Origin: Auxenochlorella pyrenoidosa
Taxonomy: Eukaryota; Chlorophyta; Trebouxiophyceae; Chlorellales; Chlorellaceae
Direction: 5' to 3'
Length of the DNA: 46,987 nucleotides
Assembly: GCA_001430745.1 (NCBI GenBank)
Contig: KQ482066.1
Coordinates: 1,157,515-1,204,501 of the forward strand
The notes under the pieces were generated by a model. The model ran no database searches, was not told the DNA's origin, and saw only the letters and a program-made list of their open reading frames with translations. Shown piece after piece: positions 20,854 through 29,445 of this stretch (positions are counted from its first letter, which is position 1; each line of letters begins with the position of its first letter). Both the position numbers and the translations under genes were made by a program.

Positions 20854-22167
20854 TTATGCGCGCTTGGGCTTGGCTGCGTCGCGCCAGCCAGTGGCGTCAG
20901 CCTCGATGAAGCGATAAAACAAGAAGACCAGCGGGGCGGTGGCGGCGTGCCACAGGGAGTGCGCATCCAGTGTGGAGAGTATGGGAGGAAAGTCTAGGAC
21001 TTCTAGCGCCATGCAGGCATTGACCAGCAAAATAAAGGCCAGCAGGGGGGCACGACCAGGCGGGCGGCGCGGCGCCGCCGCCCACGCCAGCCACAGCAGG
21101 GACTGCGCCGCGCCCGCCGCAATGCACACCTTGACGTGGTAGCCATAGTCAAACAGCACGAGCAGCATGAAGCGGAAGTGGGCGGCCAGGAAGAGCAGAA
21201 GCGGGGCGGCAACGGCGGCGAGCGCTGCGGGGGCGCGCAGGCGGCACACGCGCACGATCGACAGGAACAGGTTGAAAAAGATGAGCAGGGCGGCAGACAG
21301 GTAGTCAAGGCGCTCGGTCAGCCGGGTGTCTCGGCTGTGGAAGACGGCAGACCAGAGCCAGGCGTTGATGGACAGCAGCATGTACCCGGCCCACAGCCAG
21401 GCATAGGGATGAGGCTCGGGAGCGTCGGCTGCCTGCGCACACGCTGCGCAGGCGCTGCCGTTGCTGGCACCGCCGGTGCCGCAGATGGCGCAGCCAGCCG
21501 CACCGTTCTGTGCAGCGGCCGCAGTCCTGCCGGCGGCCGCAGTCTTGCCATGCTGGGCACGCTGCACCCGCTGGGCGCCGCACAGCCGGCGGAAGCGCGC
21601 CAGGCAGTGCACGTGTGCTGCCAAGTTAAGCAGGCTGAAGAGCACTGAGGCTGGCTCCTGCATGCCCGCCAGCCGCGCAAAGGGCCACTTGCCGTGGTAC
21701 TTCTGCGGCGCCGCGCCAGCCTGGCGCCGGCTGCCCTCCAGCTGCCACATGCACAGGTATGAGCAGTCGGCGGCGCAGTCCCAGCGCCACAGCCGCAGCG
21801 CCAGCGGGGTTGCCTGCTGCGCGCCGTTGATGCCGCCCCCACCGCCGCCGCTGCCCCTACACAGGGGGCTGCACCGCCGGGTTGCAGGCAGGCCGCTGCC
21901 AGCGCTGCTGCCAGCAGGCAGCGGGGCCAGGCTGGCGCAGCCTGTGCGCCTGCACTGCGCGGCGCAGCGCTGGAAGGGCCAGGACTGGTCGCCGGGGCTG
22001 CCCGCCGCCGCGCCCAGCAGGCCCAGCAGGCACGCCAGCGCCAGCGCCTGCCGCCCAGCCGCCCGCGCCTTCTTCCCTCCCAGCAGGCCCCCGTGCTGCT
22101 CCTGCTGCTGCTGCTGCCGGTGTCGGCTGCTGCTGGGAGCTGCTACTTGGGCCCCTGCCCGCTCCAT
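20854..22167 (-). CDS. PGAP3: Per1-like/PGAP3 GPI-anchor remodelling protein
   Basis: Membrane hydrolase of the ER/Golgi that removes an acyl chain from GPI anchors. Single-exon frame of 437 residues from the ATG at 22167. After a Gln-rich stretch comes a signal-like segment, ALALACLLGLLGAAAG, then a Cys-rich lumenal part. Family motifs in order are CAADCSYLCMW, YHGKWPFARLAGMQEPASV, FSLLNLAAHVH, INAWLWSAVFHSRDT with LTERLDYLSA, a series of hydrophobic helices, LFDYGYHVKV, and a last helix before RFIEADATGWRD. The His and Asp of FHSRD are conserved in this superfamily. An Ala/Cys-rich insert follows the first membrane helix. The frame is open upstream to 22542, but it would then overlap the last exon of RMI2; the 22167 start leaves only 41 bp. 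Confidence 0.85.
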   Translation of the reverse strand: MERAGAQVAAPSSSRHRQQQQQEQHGGLLGGKKARAAGRQALALACLLGLLGAAAGSPGDQSWPFQRCAAQCRRTGCASLAPLPAGSSAGSGLPATRRCSPLCRGSGGGGGGINGAQQATPLALRLWRWDCAADCSYLCMWQLEGSRRQAGAAPQKYHGKWPFARLAGMQEPASVLFSLLNLAAHVHCLARFRRLCGAQRVQRAQHGKTAAAGRTAAAAQNGAAGCAICGTGGASNGSACAACAQAADAPEPHPYAWLWAGYMLLSINAWLWSAVFHSRDTRLTERLDYLSAALLIFFNLFLSIVRVCRLRAPAALAAVAAPLLLFLAAHFRFMLLVLFDYGYHVKVCIAAGAAQSLLWLAWAAAPRRPPGRAPLLAFILLVNACMALEVLDFPPILSTLDAHSLWHAATAPLVFLFYRFIEADATGWRDAAKPKRA

Positions 22168-22208
22168 GGCAACCGATGCCGCCCCAGAGGCGCGGGCCAG
22201 GCGTGCGA

Positions 22209-23326
22209 TCAGCTGGCCGGCGCCCTGCCTGCCGCCTCCGCTGCCGCCTCCAGCACCCGATGCAGCTCCATCACCTCGAGGCTCCACTGCACCATCCGGC
22301 GGCCCAGCGCCGCCTCTGCCGCCGCAGCCTCCTCGGGCGAGCCCGCCGCCCGGCATGGCTGCGTCAGGTTCAGGAGCTGCAAGGCAGGGGTGGGAGCCAT
22401 ACGGCAACACTCGTACGAGTTTGGCACAGGCAATAGGACCTACAAGCTGTCGCAAATGTAACCTTGCACCGGCATGCATGGGCGATGGTCGGTGGGAGGC
22501 CTGTGCGGGCACTTGAGCAGCCCCACACAGGTTGACCAACAAAGCGCCTGGCCACGGTGCGCAGCACCCGCGTTGCGTGCCAGCCCCGCCGCCAGGCCCG
22601 CAATCAGCAGAGCACAGCGGCTCTCCGACTGCTCCGGCGTTCTCACGCAGTTCCGACCAGTGCTGCTTTCGCTGCTTTGGTACAGATCAGGAACACTTGG
22701 CAAGATCAGGCGCAACACCAGGCACAGAACCCACCTTGTGTGCCTTGAGGGTCAGGCCCTCGCCGCGCGGCTGCAGCTTGCCCACTACAAGCACGTAGTC
22801 CCCTTTCTGCACAGTGTCCTGCAGGCAGCCAGGGGCCAGGGCGGGGTTGCACATTGTTGGCCTGCAGCTGCTGGCCTTTGCGCTGCTCGCTGCAATGCGA
22901 GGGTGCCCTTAGAGGGTGCACCAGTCCCCCGCGGCGGCCCCCCAGTGCGCAGCTTGCCAGCTCGACGCCGGGAGTGGCGGCGGCCGCAGGGCAGACAACG
23001 TTGATCGAGCCAGTGCCGTCGTCCAGCTGGAGCGTGCTGGTCAGCTTGAATACCACAGTGCCCTGCAGAGGAGGTTGGGAAGGCATGGGCCAGCCGCGGG
23101 GCCGCGGGGCGGGCTGAGCGCTGCAAGGCAGGCGTGGCGGGAGGCGCTGGCAGCGTCAGGAGCAAAGCGCAGACTGCGGCTGGAGTTGCTGGCGATTTGA
23201 CCCAACCTGTACGTGAGAGCGATCGAAAACAGGCAGGCCGTCAAGCTTGAAGCCGCCCTCGCAGCGCTGCGCAGCGCCCAGGTGCTGTGCAAGAAGCTTT
23301 GGAGCTGGGGAGCCCTCCACAAGCAT
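22209..23326 (-). CDS. RMI2: RMI2-like OB-fold protein (RecQ-mediated genome instability 2)
   Basis: Predicted partner of RMI1/Topo III/RecQ helicase in dissolving recombination intermediates. Exons 23326-23207, 23062-22922 (or 22958), 22818-22735, 22376-22209. OB-fold-like sequence: SPAPKLLAQHLGAA, then VQGTVVFKLTSTLQLDDGTG, then VQKGDYVLVVGKLQ and LTLKAHK. The end, RMVQWSLEVMELHRVL, parallels the MWELEVEDLHR end of vertebrate RMI2. Length is 158-170 residues, close to the family. Exon 2 has two phase-0 donors, CTG/GTGCAC at 22921 and CTG/GCAAGC at 22957. Its stop codon is 41 bp before the PGAP3 ATG. Confidence 0.65.
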
Positions 23327-23902
23327 GAGATCACCGATCGTAACGGTCGGGCAATGAGCAGGGATGTTTTTGCGTGGGGGCAGCACTTGAATTGGCGCGC
23401 TGCGGCAGCGGGAGCGTGGCCATTGCAAGATGCACACTCTTTCAGAGTCCTTTGAGATTCGGTGTACCTCAAATATACACTTGAAATTCACATGTGTTAT
23501 GCCGCATTCCATGCTTGAAGCATGAATATGCCTCCTCTGGCCAGCGTGCGCCGGGCCGACAGTGTCGCAGCTGAGTGAACAGGTGGTGATACGGCAGGAT
23601 CAGCATCAATTATTGTAGGAACGGAAGAAGAGAGCATTTAACCTAGTAGGTGCATCATTTTGACGACAGCTTGCAAAGGCACAAGAGGTGCGTGCAGAAG
23701 GAGTCGGCAGCGTGGGCAGCAGCGGCGGCTCGCGGCGGCGCCCTCAGCAGGGCCCGACCTGGCAACCTGCAGTCATTTGCCAGAGCAGTATCCGATCATC
23801 ACGGCCTACTGTGTTCTCTGGGCAGCCCTATATCGACACTGCATGTCGTCTCACCCACAGTAGCTTACAGGCTCACTACCGCTACCGCCGCTCTCGGCGG
23901 CC
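23327..23902. promoter_or_regulatory. Divergent promoter region, RMI2 and GTP cyclohydrolase I
   Basis: 576 bp between the two start codons. It is less GC-rich than its surroundings (for example near 23460-23640) and holds no convincing reading frame or clear motif. Confidence 0.4.
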
Positions 23903-26339
23903 ATGGTGCAGCACAGGAACAACATGTGCCACTGTGATAGCGTGGCCTCGCTGCCCGGCGCGGCAGAAGGGCTGGAGGAGCAGGAACTGGCGCGTATGCA
24001 GGCGGCGGTGCACCAGCTGCTGGTCGGCGTGGGGGAAGACCCTGAGCGCGAGGGGCTTGTGGACACCCCGCGGGTGAGGGGCCCCGGGGGAGCTGCCGCC
24101 AGCGGTCGTGTCACGCCGCCCACGGCCGCTGCTTCCCGCTGCCGCCGCGCCTTGCTGGTGACCCTTTGCCTGCTGTTGTGACCCCGTGCTGCAGCGAGTG
24201 GCCAAGGCGTGGCTGGACATGACTCGCGGCTACCGTCAAGAGTGCAAGAGGTGAGCGCGGGGGTGGGGTGGGCTTCGGGTTTCGGTGGGGTGGGAGCTCC
24301 CCCGGCTGGCGGCCTCGCCCCTGCTGCGAAGCCCGCCCCTGCCTGCCCGCCCAGTTTGAATTGGTCCAGCATCCACCTCCTCCCTTGCACCGCTTCTTCC
24401 CTGCAGTGCATTCGGCTCGGCGCTCTTCCACGAGCCGATTGTGGCCGCGGGCTCGGACGGCCTCGTTGTGGTGCGCGACATCACGTTTGCCGCGCTGAGC
24501 GAGCACTCGCTGCTGCCCTTCCACGGGCGCGCGCACATCGCGTACGTGCCCGCCGACGGTGTCGTGCTGGGGCTGTCCAAGCTGGCGCGGGTGACCAAGT
24601 GCCTGGCGGCGCGGCTGCAGACGCAGGCGCAGTTCACGCAGCGGCTGGTGGGCGAGGTGCAGGCGGCGGTGGGCGCGCGCGGCGTGGCGGCGGTGGTGCA
24701 GGCGCTGCACCTGGGCGGCGGCCCCGCCCCCGCGGCGCAGCTCAGCAGCGCCGCCACCGGCTGCTTCACGCAGCCGGGGTCGGGCCACCTGGCAGAGTTC
24801 CTGGCGCTTCTGCGGCTTAGCGGGCGCTCCACGCCGCCCGCCTCCGGCTTCTGCGACGGCGCCGCAGCAGCAGCGGCGCTGGAGCGGCAGCAGAGCGGCG
24901 ATCTGGGGACTGACATGGCAGGGGATGCTGAGGTGGCGCCCCTGGCCAGCAGCAGCATGGTGGCGGCGACGCAGCAGCTGCTGCAGAGCGTGGGAGAGGA
25001 CCCGGCGCGCAAGGTGGGCGCTTGGGCCTGGCCTGACGGGCACAGCGCAGCTACAAACCTGCTCCACGACCTTTGTAGTCGGTGGCCGTTTGGCAGTGCG
25101 CACAGCAGGCTGCTTGGTCATGCACCTCAGCTGGCTGCTGCCGCAATGCAGCTGGCTGCTGTGTTGCGTCGCCCGGGGTGCTCGCTGCCTCCTGCCCACC
25201 CGGCCTCAACACCATGCCCACCACCCTTCGCTGCCACTGCAGGGCCTCAAGGGCGGCGCGGCGCGCTACGCCAGCTGGCTGCTCAGCGCCACGGCCGGGT
25301 ACCGCATGCAGCCACCCGGCTGCTGCCGCGGCGGCGCCTGCGCCGGCGGCTGCAGCGGCGCCAGCTCGCCGGCAGCGGCCTCTGAGCTGGGGCCGCCGAC
25401 CCCGGACGACCACTCAGCGGACCCATCCGACGCCAGCTCAGACGACATGTCAACAGAGGTGCCCTTCATCCTGGGCATGGCGGAGGCCGAGGCTGCGCCG
25501 GCGGCGGGCGTCGGTTCGGCCGCAGCAGGCCTGCCGCTGGAGCTGCAGCAGCTGCAGCATGCGCAGGACGCGCAGCAGGACGGCGTGCAGGCCTTTGCCG
25601 CGCCCTTCAGCTCGCAGTGCGAGCACCACCTGCTGCCCTTTTACGGCACGCTGCGCCTGGCCTACCTGCCGGGGCCCGCCGGCTCGGCCGGCGCCGCCTG
25701 CGACCCTGCCTGCCTGCGGCGCCGGCTGGGGCGCGTAGTGGAGATGTTTGCTCGGCGGCTGCAGGTTCAGGAGCGACTCACGCACCAAGTGGCGGACGCA
25801 GGTGCGCATCTGCCTCTGCTACCATGGGGATCCTGGGGGGCTGGCAGGCCAGGGAGGCTGCCCGCTCTTGGGGCAGCGCCGGCCAGGCAGGAAGCTGTTT
25901 TTGGACGGCCTTTCGACTGCTCGCTCTCTGTCTGCCCACTCTGGCAGCTCTGGCAGCTGGCTGCCAGGGCTGCCAGGTACTGGCTGCGATTGCTGCTGCC
26001 CTGTGGCACGCCGAGCCTCCTAAAAGTCCCACGGCTCATCCTGCCGCCCAGGGGCCGAGGCCAGCCATGCTAGCAGTGCCTCGTGCCGCTCCTCACACCA
26101 CAACTGCCGCCCTCCCGCGCCCTCCCGCCCCCCCTGCCGCAGCCATGTCTGCCCTGGGCGCGCGCGCCGTGCTGGTGGCCGTGGAGTCGGCCCACATGTG
26201 CATGGTGGCTCGCGGCGTGGAGAAGCATGCGTCCACCACCCTGACCACCGCCGCTCGGGGGGAGTGGGAGCGCGACGTGGCGGCGCGCGCCGCCGCGCTG
26301 GAGGCCCTCGTCCACCCGGCGCAGCATGCCCAGCGGTGA
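23903..26339 (+). CDS. GCH1: GTP cyclohydrolase I, plant-type tandem-domain enzyme
   Basis: First step of pterin/folate synthesis: GTP to 7,8-dihydroneopterin triphosphate plus formate. Exons 23903-24073, 24195-24250, 24407-25013, 25243-25801, 26143-26339; 529 residues. Two homologous domains as in plants. Domain 1: [19 protein letters not shown], then [27 protein letters not shown], and [11 protein letters not shown]. Domain 2: [31 protein letters not shown] and [18 protein letters not shown]. The zinc Cys and the paired His (CEHH) and the HxC pair survive only in domain 2; the GLSKLARV block survives only in domain 1. So the two halves are complementary, as known for plant enzymes. A long acidic/Ser insert ([17 protein letters not shown]) lies in domain 2. 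Confidence 0.92.
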
Positions 26340-27285
26340 CGCCGGCCGCTCCGGCCCCCTGGCCGGCGCCGCCGACAGCAGCCAGCCGCGGCAGTCGCGG
26401 CGCCGAGGCCCTTGTGTTGCGCAGCCAGGGGGGTGCGACCACACTGATCGTCCCGCCCCAAAGTGATGTCTCCTTTCATGCCTGCGGCACTTGCCCCCCC
26501 CCTTTCGTTTCGCGTGCGGTGCTANNNNNNNNNNNNNNNNNNNNNNNNNNNNNNNNNNNNNNNNNNNNNNNNNNNNNNNNNNNNNNNNNNNNNNNNNNNN
26601 NNNNNNNNNNNNNNNNNNNNNNNNNNNNNNNNNNNNNNNNNNNNNNNNNNNNNNNNNNNNNNNNNNNNNNNNNNNNNNNNNNNNNNNNNNNNNNNNNNNN
26701 NNNNNNNNNNNNNNNNNNNNNNNNNNNNNNNNNNNNNNNNNNNNNNNNNNNNNNNNNNNNNNNNNNNNNNNNNNNNNNNNNNNNNNNNNNNNNNNNNNNN
26801 NNNNNNNNNNNNNNNNNNNNNNNNNNNNNNNNNNNNNNNNNNNNNNNNNNNNNNNNNNNNNNNNNNNNNNNNNNNNNNNNNNNNNNNNNNNNNNNNNNNN
26901 NNNTCGCTGTCTCTACGTGCGCTCCCTCAGACCAACAAACAACCAACCGTTCTCTGCGCGATTGAGGGTCCCTTCGCTCCTTCACCCATTCTCTTCCCTG
27001 GCTCCCGACACATGCGCGTGCCTCCCCAGCTTTTGGCCCCCTGGGTCTGTTCTCCTTGGCCCCGACCCAAGCTGCACCTTGAACCAGCAGCCTGTCAGTA
27101 ACTCTTGGCTCACTCCAGTGGTTTCACATCAGATTGGGCGCGATGAGAGCGGGGGGGGCATGAAATGGAGTAAGTGGGTGCAGGAACGTTCAACAGGCGA
27201 GTGGCGCTCGTCGGGAAGGGTCAGGAGGAGAGCACGGCAGCAGGCGTCGTTCGTTGTGGTGCGCGCCGCAGGGGGGGGGGGCGCC
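26340..27285. other. Intergenic region interrupted by an assembly gap
   Basis: 3' flanks of GTP cyclohydrolase I (plus) and the HA-domain gene (minus). Positions 26525-26903 are N (379 unknown bases). No gene was seen in the readable parts; a G-tract at about 27271 lies just after the HA stop codon. Confidence 0.8.
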
Positions 27286-29192
27286 TCAGGAGAGCGGGTC
27301 GGCGCCGCTCCAGTCAAAGCCCAGCTCATCCAGCATCGCGATGCGCTCAGGGGCCAGCACGTTGCAGCGCCGCATGATGCGCTGCACGGAGCACCAGTTG
27401 ATGAGCAGAAAGTCTGCAAATGAGGGGAGAGTGGGGGCGGTGGGCAGGGGCGGGGGGCCGGTGATGCAAGCATGGCGGGTGGTGCGGCCCCCGGCAAGGA
27501 CGAACAGGTCGCTGGGCCGCACCCTGCATGCTCGCTCCCCCTTGCAGCACCCAGCCCTAGCCCACCGTTTGGGTGCGCCAGCGGCTGCGGCTGGCAGTGC
27601 CCCTCGCGCTCCCGGAACGTGCGGATCTCTGTCAGCCAGCGCAGCCACTCGGCGCGCTCCCCATCAAACTCAAAGCCCAGAGCATCAAGCGCGGCGCGCC
27701 GCCCCGCGTCCAGCTGCCCGGCAGCCGCCTCGGCGCGCTGCTTGGCGGCCCAGCGGCCCAGCTCGGCGTCGTCGCCGTCGCGGTACCCCACGTGCGCGTC
27801 GCCGTACCGCTGGCGGTACCCCGCCAGCTGCTCGTACCGCCGCCCCCACTCGGCGGCGCCGTCGCTGACGAGGCCGTGCCGCCACGCCGCCAGGCGCGCG
27901 TCTGCCGACTCTTCGGCATCAGAGCCGCCCTCGGGGCCCGCCGCCAGCAGCAGCGCCGGCTGCTGCTCCACCAGCCGGATGACGTCCACGCCCTCGGCAC
28001 CTTCAGACATCTTCATGTCGAAGAGCCGCTGCATGATGCTGCAGGCAGGGGAGGGAGAAGCGCTGCGCCGTCGAGGTGCGCTGCCGCGCGCTGAAGACTG
28101 ACACAGGCAAGATGCCCTGTGCTGGCCAGGCGCACCTCGGCGATGCTCCATAACAGAGAAGACAGGCCAGCCAGGGCAGTACCGGCAGCGCAACAGGCAG
28201 CGCATGCGGCAAGCCTGGTGAAGCATATAGGAGGGCCGAGGGCAGAAAGCACAGCAGGGGACAGGGAGCGAGGGCAGCGAGCACAGCGGGGAGCAAGGGC
28301 CAAGGGCAGCGAGCACAGCAGAGAGCAAGGAGCGAGGGCAGCAATTATCACCTGCGAAAGTCGGCGCTGAGCAGGCGCGGCTCCCGCACAAGCATCCACA
28401 CCACGTCGACGCCGCCGCCGCCCAGCAGCTGCTGCAGCGCCAGGATGCGCCTGGATGCCGCCGCCACCTGCACCCGCCGGGAGCGCGCACACGCCTCTGC
28501 CGTCGGCAAGCTGGGTGCTGCCCGCCATGGGCAGCTGCACGGGCGCCAGGGCACGCTGCAGGGGTTGCCGCGCCTGGCTGGCTCGGCTCCCTAAAGCATC
28601 ATCGCAGCATGCAGGCAGCGCCCCCTGGCGCGCAGCAGCCTGCAGCCAAAAGGGGCTACGCGGGGGCAGCAGGCGGGTGGCGCACCTCTGGGCTGCCCTC
28701 GCTGCCCGGGCCCAGAAACCATGCCGCGCTGAGGGATGGCAGCTCCAGATCCTCGTACCCCTCCTCGCTGCCTACCAGCTGCTGCAAGCTGCCCGCTGCT
28801 GCCACGAGCCGCCTGCGGGTGGTGGGGCAAGGTGCAGCACAGGGGGGCAACTGTGAACACTGCAGCAGCATGGAGATGAGCGGGCGTATCTGCAGACACA
28901 GGGAGGAAGGCGGCAGCAACCACAGAAGGTCGCTCTGCACCTGCGCTCACCTGCGCTGCTCCTCCTCCACCACGCCACGCGCCAGCCAGAACTGATCCAG
29001 CAGCTGCGCGGCCTCTGCTGCACTGCTGCTGCTGCCAGTGCTGGCGGTGCAGCAGGGTGGCAGCCGTCGCCGCTGCCGCTGTTGCCGCCGCCCAGCGCTG
29101 CCGCTTGCCAGTAGCTCTGCTGCGGGTCGAAAAATATTTGAAATCATGTTCGAGCGTTGCACGGCGCTTATGGAGGGCTGCAGGCGCTGCAT
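27286..29192 (-). CDS. Helicase-associated (HA) domain protein with mTERF-like N-terminal motifs
   Basis: 361 residues from exons 29192-28951, 28812-28686, 28467-28352, 28038-27566 and 27413-27286; all phases fit. N-terminus (MQRLQPSISAVQRSN, then Arg/Ser-rich) could be an organelle presequence. Middle: two 'P-x-LL' helical units, VDVVWMLVREPRLL and VDVIRLVEQQPALLLA, like those in mTERF-type algal proteins. C-terminal half: one complete HA repeat (WGRRYEQLAGYRQRYGDAHV to LDALGFEFD) and a second split by the last intron (WLRWLTEIRTFREREGHCQP to LDELGFDWSG). HA domains are thought to bind nucleic acid; there is no helicase core here. Divergent from HSCB (253 bp). Confidence 0.7.
28239..28334. 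repeat. Three tandem copies of a 32-bp unit, intronic
   Basis: Units begin AGGGCAG at 28239, 28271 and 28303 and share the GAGCACAGC core, inside the intron between exons 3 and 4 of the HA-domain gene. Confidence 0.8.
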
Positions 29193-29445
29193 AGCCGCAG
29201 AACGTAGGTGGTCTTCAGCTCAGGAAGCGTGAAACTAGAGCAGGATGCCGGTGATCACACGCTCAAACAAATGCACGGTCAAATCCAGCTCGCAATCTTC
29301 TTTGCGCCTCCAGTCCACGCTGCTGTGCTGGCTGCCAGGCAAGTGTTGGCCGTTTCCCGCGACTGTATATCTAATTCGCATTCGCCCACTATTGTTCAGA
29401 TCGATCCCGCCCTTTATCCTGTAATCAGACAGCTTGGGAGGCACC
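29193..29445. promoter_or_regulatory. 253-bp bidirectional promoter, HA-domain gene and HSCB
   Basis: DNA between divergent start codons 29192 (minus) and 29446 (plus). No specific element recognised. Confidence 0.45.

Noticed and set aside
20854..22542. PGAP3 starting at the upstream end of its open frame
   Set aside because: That would overlap the last exon of RMI2 on the same strand, and the extra residues show no conserved feature; the ATG at 22167 is preferred but not proven.
26198..27423. Open frames running across 26525-26903
   Set aside because: They are read through unknown bases (N) and have no coding support on either side.
28860..28900. An extra exon reading IRPLISMLLQCSQ in the HA-domain gene
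   Set aside because: It does not fit the phase-2 end of exon 1, whereas joining exon 1 directly to 28812 does.
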